DNA of 34,511 bases. It comes from an uncultured Clostridia bacterium (GTDB lineage: Bacteria; Bacillota; Clostridia; Oscillospirales; CAG-272). The stretch lies in NCBI GenBank assembly GCA_944389045.1, contig CALXKW010000004.1, forward strand, positions 1 through 34,511. Direction: 5' to 3'. Of the stretch, positions 23,964-31,819 are shown one piece after another; the stretch's first letter is position 1, and each line of letters opens with the position of its first letter. Below the pieces are notes generated by a model. That model worked only from the letters and a program-made list of their open reading frames with translations. It ran no database searches and was not told the origin of the DNA. The position numbers were made by a program, and so were the translations under genes.

Positions 23964-24113
23964 CCGGTAAACCATCCGCACGCCATCTTATTTCATTCAA
24001 ACAAAACCGCGCGCTTCAGGAACACGGCCGACATAAACCGGCCGAAAAATGCCGTAAAACAAGACCGACGGGTCTATTCTGCCGGAAGGACAGATTCCGC
24101 CGGTATTTTATTT

Positions 24114-24143
24114 ATTATAAAACAAAAAAGGGGATAAAATCAA
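24114..24143 (-). promoter_or_regulatory. Promoter of the dCMP deaminase operon
   Basis: On the minus strand TTGATT, an 18-base spacer and a perfect TATAAT (24114-24119). Transcription would begin near 24107, giving a leader of about 190 bases. Confidence 0.75.
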
Positions 24144-24272
24144 TAGGATGCGGGGAAAGTTAATGATTTTGTTACACCTTGCGTCTCTTTCCCCTACGCA
24201 AAGAACTCGGTCCGATCAAACAGACGGACATCACTCCGGCCTCCCCTTGACGCCCTCCGAACCCGGCGGCGC

Positions 24273-25169
24273 CTATGCGCTCCCCTTCCCGTCCTCTGTC
24301 ACGCCTTCGCCCTCGAAAGAGGGCGTGTATTGCGCGCTCTGCGAAGAAAAATCCTGAAAGTATCCGTCAAAGCCGAGGGTCTTCGCATAGGCGGCCACCG
24401 ACTCGTATTCAAAGCGGGTCAGACGGCGCGAAGGCCCGCCCGCACGGCCGTTGGGCGTAAACTGGCTCATCAGGGAAAGAAGGATTTCGTCCTTCCGGAA
24501 AAGCTTTCCCAGAAGAGCGAGCACGGCCAGACTGTCGGCACGGCAGCCGGGAAGAACCAGATGGCGAACCAAGACTCCCTTCTGCAAAATTCCCTCTTTG
24601 TCAAAACGAGGCTTCCCCACCTGCTCGTACATTCTCCGAAGGGCCTTTCGGACGACATCCGGATAATCGGGCGCGCCCGAAAGGCGCTTCGCCAGGCCGG
24701 CGTCGGCGTATTTACAGTCGGGCAGATAGACATCCACCGCCCCGTCAAGAAGCGTCAGCATCTCCTCGCTCTCGTATCCCGAGCCGTTGAAGACCACCGG
24801 AAGCGCAAGCTCTTTTTTCACCTTCTTCAGAAGAGGCGCAAGACGCGCGACATAGGGATCGGCAGTGACAAGATTGATGTTGTGTACCCCTTTTTCCTTC
24901 AGAGCGAAAAGGATCTCGATAAACCGGTCGTCCGAAACCGCAAAGCCCTTTTGGGCCCGGCTGATCTCATAGTTCTGACAATAGGCACACCGAAGCGTAC
25001 AGCCCGAAAAGAAGAGCGCCCCCGACCCTCTTGTGCCCGAAAGGCAGGGCTCCTCCCAGAAATGGGGAGCGGCGCGGGCAAGAAGCAGAGCGTCCCCCGC
25101 CCCGCAGAGGCCGCGCTCTTTTTCGCGGTCGCGCCCGCAGCGGCGCGGGCAAAGAGTGCATACCGCCAT
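24273..25169 (-). CDS. PflX-type radical SAM protein (pyruvate formate-lyase activase-like)
   Basis: Radical SAM iron-sulfur protein of the PflX group (COG1313), similar to glycyl-radical activases but with unknown substrate. The 298-residue product begins with a Cys-rich segment (Cys4, 7, 11 and 22: CTLCPRRC and GLCG), followed by the radical SAM motif GCTLRCAYCQN (Cys57, 61 and 64), a TIM-barrel with NINLVTADPY and VVFNGSGYES, DVYLPDCKYAD, and LVRHLVLPGC. The start is ATG at 25167-25169 with AGGAGG about five bases upstream. No glycyl radical enzyme gene lies nearby, so the partner is not indicated. It lies downstream of the tRNA cluster terminator. Confidence 0.88.
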   Translation of the reverse strand: MAVCTLCPRRCGRDREKERGLCGAGDALLLARAAPHFWEEPCLSGTRGSGALFFSGCTLRCAYCQNYEISRAQKGFAVSDDRFIEILFALKEKGVHNINLVTADPYVARLAPLLKKVKKELALPVVFNGSGYESEEMLTLLDGAVDVYLPDCKYADAGLAKRLSGAPDYPDVVRKALRRMYEQVGKPRFDKEGILQKGVLVRHLVLPGCRADSLAVLALLGKLFRKDEILLSLMSQFTPNGRAGGPSRRLTRFEYESVAAYAKTLGFDGYFQDFSSQSAQYTPSFEGEGVTEDGKGSA

Positions 25170-25283
25170 AAGCCCTCCTGAAATTAAAGAAATAAAAAAA
25201 CCAAAATCCGCCGCATTTTCCCACAAGAAGCCACACACTGCCCGGGCAGAAACGCGGCGAACAGAAGACCGGCAGACAAAAGA

Positions 25284-25320
25284 CAAAAAAGAGAAGACGA
25301 TCGCCGAAACGACCGTCTTC
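25284..25320 (-). terminator. Terminator of the tRNA cluster
   Basis: On the minus strand GAAGACGGTCG, a six-base loop and CGATCGTCTTC (one G-U pair), followed by TCTTTTTT. It begins eight bases after the CCA end of tRNA-His. Confidence 0.85.
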
Positions 25321-25327
25321 TTTAATG

Positions 25328-25405
25328 TGGGGTGAGTAAAGAGATTCGAACCCTCGACCTTCAGGGCCACAACCTGACGCTCTAACCAGCTGAGCTATAC
25401 CCACC
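25328..25405 (-). tRNA. tRNA-His (GTG)
   Basis: Cloverleaf with anticodon loop TTGTGGC (anticodon GTG) and stem TCAGG/CCTGA, T loop TTCGAAT, and the extra G at position -1 opposite C73 that marks tRNA-His. The CCA end is encoded. It is the last of three tRNAs in the cluster. Confidence 0.97.
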
Positions 25406-25458
25406 ATATGAATCTCTCTTTGCCGTCGGCCGCCGATCACGCCAAACAACAGAGAGAG

Positions 25459-25535
25459 TGGCGTATCCAGGGGGATTCGAACCTCCGACCTACTGCTTAG
25501 AAGGCAGTTGCTCTATCCGGCTGAGCTATGGATAC
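25459..25535 (-). tRNA. tRNA-Arg (TCT)
   Basis: Acceptor GTATCCA/TGGATAC, anticodon stem ACTGC/GCAGT with loop CTTCTAA (anticodon TCT), T arm GGAGG-TTCGAAT-CCCCC, discriminator G and encoded CCA. It reads AGA codons. Confidence 0.97.
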
Positions 25536-25590
25536 ATGAAAAGAGGAGCGGGACAACCGGATTTTCTTTGCCGCGTTCCTCTTCATAGAA

Positions 25591-25664
<74 letters not shown>

Positions 25665-25682
25665 ATTTCCGATTGCCTAAGT

Positions 25683-25711
25683 ATGATAGCACAATGTTTT
25701 CTTTTTGTCAA
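25683..25711 (-). promoter_or_regulatory. Consensus promoter of the tRNA cluster
   Basis: On the minus strand a perfect TTGACA, a 17-base spacer and TATCAT, about 19 bases before tRNA-Gly. It fits a strong stable-RNA promoter. Confidence 0.9.
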
Positions 25712-25981
25712 TACCCTATTTGACTTTTTTCTTTCTTTTTTCGGACCGGGCCGCTTTCCCGCCGGCTTTTTTCCACTCCGGTTTCTCTTCCCGCTCCCGC
25801 CCGCTCCTCCGCTTCTCAGCTTAAACTATCTTTCGTCCTTTCGTCGTTCGCCCGCTCCTCTTTCTTTTATTCTCTTCCTCCTCCCTCCCCTCTCTCTCTC
25901 TGCTGCCCTCACTTTTTCTTCCGTGCGGTGTGCGGGTAGTTTTTTTCCGCACGGAAGGCGGGAAAAGCGGCAAAATCGGGA
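25712..25981. other. Gene-free polypyrimidine tract and hairpin between tRNA cluster and rarA
   Basis: From about 25770 to 25920 the plus strand is almost all C and T, with runs such as TCTCTCTCTC. At 25918-25928 and 25947-25957, CTTCCGTGCGG and CCGCACGGAAG form a perfect 11-pair stem around an 18-base loop with a run of seven T. No protein gene is supported. The hairpin has no following U-tract on the plus strand, and its role is unknown. Confidence 0.5.
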
Positions 25982-26010
25982 TTGCTTTTTTTGAAAATCC
26001 ATGCTATAAT
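25982..26010 (+). promoter_or_regulatory. Promoter of rarA
   Basis: TTGCTT (25982-25987), a 17-base spacer and TATAAT (26005-26010), with TGC directly before the -10, so it also has an extended -10. The rarA start codon is about 39 bases downstream. Confidence 0.82.
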
Positions 26011-26048
26011 GACACTGTGTGTATACTCAAGCAGCGAAGGAGGAGCAG

Positions 26049-27290
26049 ATGGACAACCGACCCCTTGCGGACCTTCTGAGGCCGAGGGATTTTGACGAGA
26101 TGGCGGGACAAAAGCATCTGTTCGGCCCGCACGGCGTAATCACCGGCATGTGCAAAAACGGTTACATCACCAACATGATCTTTTTCGGCCCGCCGGGAAC
26201 CGGAAAAACGACGGCCGCCAACATTCTGGCAGAGAAGAGCGGCATGAAGATTCACCGCCTGAACGCCACCAGCGCGACTCTTGCCGATGTCAAGAGCGTC
26301 ATCGCCGAAAGCGGCGGACTTTTCTCACAGAGCGGCACCCTGCTCTATCTTGACGAAATTCAGTATTTCAACAAAAAGCAGCAGCAGTCTCTTCTGGAAT
26401 ATATGGAAAACGGTCAGATTACGCTCATTGCCGCCACCACCGAAAACCCCTATTTGTACGTCTACAACGCCATCCTCTCCCGCGCGGCGGTCTTCGAATT
26501 CAAGCCGGTGCAGCCGGAGGACATGCTCGACCGCCTGAAGACCGCGCTTCGTTTCCTGAATGACCGGCAGAAGACCGAAAAAAGCGCGGACGATGACGTA
26601 CTTCTTTATATCGGCGGATGCGCCGCCGGGGATGTGCGCCGCGCGGTCAGCCTGCTGGAACACGCCTACTTCTCCTCCGACATGACGATCACCCGCGAGC
26701 GGGTCTCGGACTTTACGCCCCGAGCGGTAGGGAACTTTGACAAGGACGGCACCACCCATTACGACCTGGTCTCCGCACTGCAAAAATCGGTGCGCGGCTC
26801 CGACCCGGATGCGGCGGTGTTTTATCTGGCCCGCCTACTGGAGGGCGGAGACCTGATCGGCGCCTGCCGGCGGATTTCCCAGATGGCGAGCGAGGACATC
26901 GGCCTTGCCTACCCCATGGCGGCTGCCATCGCCGATGCCTGCGTCAACGCCGCCCTGCGTCTCGGTATGCCCGAGGCCGCAGCGCCGCTGTCGAACTGCA
27001 TTATTCTTCTGGCAACCGCCCCCAAGTCGAACAGCGCCATGACCGCTTACGCCGCGGCCAAGGAGGCGATCGAGGCTGGCCGGGGGCAGGCCATTCCCTC
27101 TCACCTGCGGCAGACCGAGCTTTTTCACGGCTACCGCTTCCCCCACGACTATCCCAATCACTGGGTCGACCAGCAATATCTGCCGGACGACCTGTCGGAC
27201 GCGGTCTTTTATCGCTTCGGCGACAATAAGAATGAGGCCGCCGCATCGGAATACTGGCGCAAAATAAAAAAAGAAGGCCCCAAAGCCTGA
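26049..27290 (+). CDS. rarA: Replication-associated recombination protein A (RarA/MgsA)
   Basis: AAA+ ATPase related to clamp loaders that acts at stalled replication forks. The 413-residue product begins with RPLADLLRPRDFDEMAGQKH, the family's opening, followed by Walker A GPPGTGKTT (47-55), Walker B LLYLDEIQYFNKKQQ (98-112), sensor 1 AATTENPY, and the C-terminal tetramerisation part with SEDIGLAYPMA, ATAPKSNSA and the HDYPNHWVDQQYLPD motif. The start is ATG at 26049, with AGGAGG five bases upstream; an in-frame codon at 26019 lacks a site. It has its own promoter and precedes the E2-like gene on the same strand. Confidence 0.95.
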   Translation: MDNRPLADLLRPRDFDEMAGQKHLFGPHGVITGMCKNGYITNMIFFGPPGTGKTTAANILAEKSGMKIHRLNATSATLADVKSVIAESGGLFSQSGTLLYLDEIQYFNKKQQQSLLEYMENGQITLIAATTENPYLYVYNAILSRAAVFEFKPVQPEDMLDRLKTALRFLNDRQKTEKSADDDVLLYIGGCAAGDVRRAVSLLEHAYFSSDMTITRERVSDFTPRAVGNFDKDGTTHYDLVSALQKSVRGSDPDAAVFYLARLLEGGDLIGACRRISQMASEDIGLAYPMAAAIADACVNAALRLGMPEAAAPLSNCIILLATAPKSNSAMTAYAAAKEAIEAGRGQAIPSHLRQTELFHGYRFPHDYPNHWVDQQYLPDDLSDAVFYRFGDNKNEAAASEYWRKIKKEGPKA

Positions 27291-27452
27291 CCCGTATCTC
27301 AAAAACTTTAATAAATCCCCTTCCGAAGGGGCCTTCCCAGGAAAATTCCGCCGCACATACCCGTGTGGACCGATTCCGAACCGCCGATAACACCGCGGCG
27401 GCCGTTTTTCGCGGCCGTCATGCCCCGAAAGAAAGCATAAGGTGAAATGAAA

Positions 27453-28454
27453 ATGAAAAACACCCTTCCGACTGAAGAAAACAGCATGGCCGAAAAGGCA
27501 TTCCCCGAAAATCCCAAGACAGATTCTCCCGGGGGCATCGACCCTAAAAGCGAGAAAAAGCGCCTGAAAAAAGAGGCCAAAGAGGCGAAAAAGAAGGCGA
27601 AGAGCAAAAAGAAGGAGGGTCGGCGGGTCAGATCCATGTCGCCGATGAGCGTCTTCACCCCCTTTATCATGAAAAAACGAAACGACGCGTGCAACTTCTT
27701 TTCCGACGAGTTCGACATCGCCGCCGCGGAAGACTATATCCACCAAAAGCGAAGAGAGGGCCTCAAGGGCTTCGGCTTCATGCACCTCATCATCGCCGCC
27801 TATGTCCGTTCGCTGGCCGATAAGCCGGGCATCAACCGCTTTATCCGCGGACAGCGCGTCTGGGCCCGCAACAACATCGAGGTCTGCCTGACCATCAAGC
27901 GGGAAATGAAGCTCAACGCCGACGACACCTGCGTCAAGTTCTTTCCCGAGGTCACCGACACGGCAGAGGAGATCTACCGCCGCATCGAGGAAACGATCCG
28001 TGCGGCCACAGAGAACGCCAACACAGACTTCGACAAGACCGCGCGGGCTCTCACGCGGATTCCCCGCTTTCTGATCCGGGGAACCGTCTCTCTGCTCTCG
28101 TTTCTCGATTATTACGGCCTTCTCCCCCGTTTTCTCACCAAGGTCAGTCCCTTCCACGGCTCCCTCTTCATCACATCGATGGGATCGCTCGGCATCCGTC
28201 CGATCTATCATCATATCTATAATTTCGGCAACGTGCCGGTTTTCGTCTCGTTCGGCAAGGTAGAACGCGAATATCGGATCCAGCCCGACGGCTCGGTGGC
28301 GCAGAAGCGCACCATCGGCCTGAAGGTAGTCTGCGACGAGCGCATCTGCGACGGCTTCTACTACGCCTCCTTCTTCAAATCGATCAAAAACTATTTCAGC
28401 AATCCGACCCTTTTGGACGAGCCGCCCGCCACGGTCGTGGAGGATATTCCGTAA
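27453..28454 (+). CDS. Stand-alone 2-oxoacid dehydrogenase E2 catalytic-domain-like protein
   Basis: Resembles the acyltransferase core of E2 subunits (chloramphenicol acetyltransferase-like fold). The 333-residue product has a Lys/Glu-rich N-terminus (about 28-60) and no lipoyl or E1/E3-binding domain. Core segments are MHLIIAAYVRSLADKPGINRFIRG, VCLTIKRE and GSLFITSMGSLGI, and the C-terminal VVCDERICDGFYYASFFK. In true E2 enzymes the last segment contains HxxxDG, with His as the catalytic base; here the position corresponding to His is Glu296 (D295-E-R-I-C-D-G301). No E1 or E3 genes are nearby. It may be a non-E2 acyltransferase or a binding protein. The ATG at 27453 has the better spacing from AAGGTG; the ATG at 27447 is an alternative. 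Confidence 0.8.
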   Translation: MKNTLPTEENSMAEKAFPENPKTDSPGGIDPKSEKKRLKKEAKEAKKKAKSKKKEGRRVRSMSPMSVFTPFIMKKRNDACNFFSDEFDIAAAEDYIHQKRREGLKGFGFMHLIIAAYVRSLADKPGINRFIRGQRVWARNNIEVCLTIKREMKLNADDTCVKFFPEVTDTAEEIYRRIEETIRAATENANTDFDKTARALTRIPRFLIRGTVSLLSFLDYYGLLPRFLTKVSPFHGSLFITSMGSLGIRPIYHHIYNFGNVPVFVSFGKVEREYRIQPDGSVAQKRTIGLKVVCDERICDGFYYASFFKSIKNYFSNPTLLDEPPATVVEDIP

Positions 28455-28567
28455 CGCTTTTCACGGTTCTGTCGTCCCCTTGCGCCCCTGCCCCGTCCCG
28501 GGCTGTACGATTTCCGTCCCTTTTGGGGAAGCCATAAATTCAAACCAAGTTACAAGGAGAGTACGCA

Positions 28568-31500
28568 ATGAATTATCTCAAGGAGCGAATCGGTGAGGTC
28601 ATCAAAAAGCTGAACGACCGCATCGTGACCGACACCGAAAAAATCACGGGCATCGAAGTCTATGCCTGCGGTTACAAAAACGGCGCAAACACCCCGCCCG
28701 AGGATGCCGAATGGAAGCCTTTTGAATGGGGCGCCACCTTCGGCGGCACGCATGAGTGGCACGGCTGGTTCCGTGCGAAGCTTGTCGTTCCCGAGAGGAT
28801 GCGCGGCAAGCATGTGGAACTCCGCAACTGGGTCTCGCGCGCCTGGCCCCAGTTCATTACCTATCTTGACGGCAAGACGATTCAGGGAGGCGACGGCAAT
28901 CACACCGACTTCCCCCTTGAGCCCGACAAGTACGAGTACGATCTTCTCTCCTATGTCTACATAGGCTACAATTCCGATCTCTCGGAATACTGCCCCGAGC
29001 TCCGTGTGATCGACACCGAGACCAAAAAGCTCTACTGGGATCTGCGTGTCCCCTTCGACGTGCTCGGCTACACGAAGCCCGAAACCTACGACTACTGCCG
29101 GATCCGCACCGCCCTCAACGAGGCGATCAATCTTCTTGACCTGCGCACCGCGGGAACCGAGGAATATGCCGAAAGCGTCCGCCGGGCGGACGCCTATCTC
29201 CAGGAGCATTTCTACAACGAGGTCTGCGGCCCGCAGGAGGCCAACGTGGTCTGCATCGGCCACACGCACATCGACGTGGCCTGGCTCTGGCCCCTCCGCC
29301 AGACCCGAGAAAAGGCGCAGCGCTCCTTCGCCACCGTGGTCAACATGATGAAGGAGTTTCCCGAATACAAGTTCATGTCCTCCCAGCCCCAGCTCTACCA
29401 GTTCGTCAAGGAAGACGACCCCGCCCTCTACGAAGAGATCAAAAAGCTTGTCAAGGAAGGCCGCTGGGAAGTGGAAGGCGCCATGTGGCTCGAAGCCGAC
29501 TGCAATCTGACGAGCGGCGAGTCGCTGGTCCGCCAGCTGCTCTTCGGCAAACGCTTTATTAAGGAAGAATTCGGCAAGGACAGCAAGGTGCTCTGGCTGC
29601 CCGACGTCTTCGGCTATTCCGCCGCGCTGCCTCAGATCCTGAAAAAGGCGGGCGTCACCCGCTTTGTCACCTCGAAGATCAGCTGGAACGAGACCAATAA
29701 GCTGCCCTGCGACGTCTTCAAATGGTACGGCATCGACGGCACCGACATTTTCTCCTACTTCCTCACCGCGCAGGACTGGAACGGACAGTCCTGCGGCACC
29801 GGCACGACCTATAACGCCGACATCCGCCCGAAGCAGATCCGCGGCTGCTGGGAGCGCTTCCAGCAGAAGGACATCGCCAACGAGACGATCAGCACCTTCG
29901 GTCACGGAGACGGCGGCGGCGGACCCACCCGGGAGATGATCGAGACCGGACGGCGCCTGGAAAAAGGCATCCCCGGCTGCCCCACCGTTTCCTTTGAGTT
30001 CGCCGGCGATTTTCTCGACCGTATGGAAGAAAAGACCAAGGACAGCCGCTTCCTCCCCAAGTGGGTGGGCGAGCTCTATCTCGAATACCACCGCGGCACC
30101 TATACCTCGATTGCCAAGAACAAAAAGAACAACAGAAGAAGCGAGTTCCTCTATCAGAATGCCGAGCTCATCTCCTCGATCGGCAAGGCCGTTTTGAAGG
30201 GAAGCTATCCGCAGAACGTTCTGAACGACGGCTGGGAAAAGATCCTCCTCTGCCAGTTCCACGACATTATTCCCGGCTCCTCGATCAAGGAGGTCTACGA
30301 CGATTCCGACAAGATCTACGCCGACCTGATGGGCAAGGGCGAAGAGATTGTGGACAAGGGCCTCGATGCCATTGCCGAAAACCTTTCTGAGAGCGGAACC
30401 ATGGTCTTCAACCCCAACGCCTTTGCGGCCGACGGCCTTGTGAAGACGCCCGACGGCGCTGCCGCCTGGGTCGAGGGGATTCCCGCGCAGGGATGGAAGG
30501 TGGTTTCTTCCCTTTCCACCGCCTCCTCGGTCATTGCCTGCACCGAATGCCGCAAGCTGGAGAACGATTTCCTCCGCGTTCTCTTTGACGAAAACTACGA
30601 GATAATCTCGCTTTACGACAAAAAAGCCGAGCGCGAGATTCTGCCCGAGGGCGCAAAGGCCAACGCCATCACGGCCTACGAGGACATTCCGCGCGCCTGG
30701 GACGCCTGGGAGATCACCAACTATTACACCGAAAAGAGCTGGCCGATCAACAATCTTTTAAGCGTCGAGAGCTGGCAGGACGGCGCCAAAAAGGGCTTTA
30801 GGATCAAGAGAAGCTTCCAGAGCAGCACGCTGGAGCAGATTGTCAGCATGACCGATCACAACGCGGTGGTCGAATTCGACACCACGGTGGACTGGAAGAA
30901 CGATCACATCCTCGTCCGCACTGCCTTCCCCACCAACTTCAACACCAACAAGGCCACCTACGAAATCCAGTACGGCAACGTTGAAAGACCCACCCATGCC
31001 AACACCAGCTGGGAGCAGGCAAAATTTGAGGTATGCGCTCACAAGTGGGCCGACATCGCGGAGCACGGCTACGGTCTCAGCCTTCTGAACGACTGCAAGT
31101 ATGGGCATAGCGCCGAAGGCTCCACCCTCTCGCTCACGCTCCTGAAAAGCGCCACCAGTCCCAATCCCGCCGCCGACAAGGAAGTACACCACTTCACCTA
31201 TGCGATCTACCCGCATGCCGGCGACTACCGCGAGGCCGGCACGGTGCGCCTGGCCTATACCCTCAACAATCCGCTGACGGCGCGTCCCGCCGCTGGCAAG
31301 GGAACCCTTCCCTCCTCTTTCAGCATGGTTTCGGCAAACTGCGAGAATATCTTCACCGACATCGTGAAGAAGGCCGAGGACAGCGACGCCACCGTCGTCC
31401 GCCTCTACGACGCCTACAACATGACCTCGAAGCCCACGCTGACCTTCGGCTTCGACGTGAAAAAGGCCGAGATCTGCGACCTGCTCGAAAACCCGATTGC

Positions 31501-31576
31501 CGAGCTGCCGGTCGAAAACGGGAGCGTCACCCTTCCCGTCAAGCCCTTCGAGATCGTCACCCTGAAGCTTTCCTGA
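28568..31576 (+). CDS. GH38 alpha-mannosidase
   Basis: Glycoside hydrolase family 38 enzyme, expected to hydrolyse alpha-mannosides, probably in the cytoplasm because no signal peptide is present. The 1002-residue product has an N-terminal beta-rich domain, then the catalytic barrel with GHTHIDVAWLWPLRQT (zinc-binding His232 and Asp236 region), SQPQLYQF, WEVEGAMWLEADCNLTSGESLVRQL, and WLPDVFGYSAALPQIL containing the probable nucleophile Asp346. After it come the helical linker, with WEKILLCQFHDIIPGSSI, and the C-terminal beta-sandwich domains. The length fits the large bacterial GH38 enzymes. The ATG at 28568 follows AAGGAGA by seven bases. It is followed by a strong terminator, and no transporter or other glycosidase lies next to it. 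Confidence 0.94.
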   Translation: MNYLKERIGEVIKKLNDRIVTDTEKITGIEVYACGYKNGANTPPEDAEWKPFEWGATFGGTHEWHGWFRAKLVVPERMRGKHVELRNWVSRAWPQFITYLDGKTIQGGDGNHTDFPLEPDKYEYDLLSYVYIGYNSDLSEYCPELRVIDTETKKLYWDLRVPFDVLGYTKPETYDYCRIRTALNEAINLLDLRTAGTEEYAESVRRADAYLQEHFYNEVCGPQEANVVCIGHTHIDVAWLWPLRQTREKAQRSFATVVNMMKEFPEYKFMSSQPQLYQFVKEDDPALYEEIKKLVKEGRWEVEGAMWLEADCNLTSGESLVRQLLFGKRFIKEEFGKDSKVLWLPDVFGYSAALPQILKKAGVTRFVTSKISWNETNKLPCDVFKWYGIDGTDIFSYFLTAQDWNGQSCGTGTTYNADIRPKQIRGCWERFQQKDIANETISTFGHGDGGGGPTREMIETGRRLEKGIPGCPTVSFEFAGDFLDRMEEKTKDSRFLPKWVGELYLEYHRGTYTSIAKNKKNNRRSEFLYQNAELISSIGKAVLKGSYPQNVLNDGWEKILLCQFHDIIPGSSIKEVYDDSDKIYADLMGKGEEIVDKGLDAIAENLSESGTMVFNPNAFAADGLVKTPDGAAAWVEGIPAQGWKVVSSLSTASSVIACTECRKLENDFLRVLFDENYEIISLYDKKAEREILPEGAKANAITAYEDIPRAWDAWEITNYYTEKSWPINNLLSVESWQDGAKKGFRIKRSFQSSTLEQIVSMTDHNAVVEFDTTVDWKNDHILVRTAFPTNFNTNKATYEIQYGNVERPTHANTSWEQAKFEVCAHKWADIAEHGYGLSLLNDCKYGHSAEGSTLSLTLLKSATSPNPAADKEVHHFTYAIYPHAGDYREAGTVRLAYTLNNPLTARPAAGKGTLPSSFSMVSANCENIFTDIVKKAEDSDATVVRLYDAYNMTSKPTLTFGFDVKKAEICDLLENPIAELPVENGSVTLPVKPFEIVTLKLS

Positions 31577-31656
31577 GTTTTCTGCAAACCGGAAAACTTC
31601 AAAAAGAAAGAAGGAGAAATTTTGCCTCGGAAATCCTTCTGAAAAATACGCAAATC

Positions 31657-31703
31657 GCGCGTGCGCGTTCCCTTCTTAAAGGGACGCGCACGCGCTCTTT
31701 TTT
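31657..31703 (+). terminator. Terminator of the alpha-mannosidase gene
   Basis: A GC-rich stem, GCGCGTGCGCGTTCCC with GGGACGCGCACGCGC (one bulged T), around a short A/T loop and followed by TCTTTTTT. It lies about 80 bases after the stop codon. Confidence 0.92.
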
Positions 31704-31819
31704 ATTCCTTCCTCGTTTAGGATTCCGTTCAGCCCGTTTTTAGCAAAACCGCCTTTCGAAAGCCGGAAAAAAGAATTGTCCGGACAAAGTTCCGGCAGCC
31801 GAACGGGAAGACGAAGGCT

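Larger units (their letters stand above)
23915..24272. other. 358-bp leader and promoter region of the dCMP deaminase operon
   Basis: No gene is supported. The region contains a promoter on the minus strand (24114-24143), a roughly 190-base leader and, just before the deaminase ribosome binding site, a hairpin (23933-23963). No terminator for the radical SAM gene was recognised. Confidence 0.6.

Noticed and set aside
28550..30262. A 570-codon open frame antisense to the alpha-mannosidase
   Set aside because: The plus strand is a clear GH38 enzyme; the antisense product has repetitive Val/Ala/Gly/Leu composition and no motif.
31622..31642. Six-codon frame (TTG start, good AGGAG) after the alpha-mannosidase gene
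   Set aside because: It lies between the stop codon and the terminator of that gene and is too short to support; the AGAAGGA/TCCTTCT pairing around it may simply be mRNA structure.
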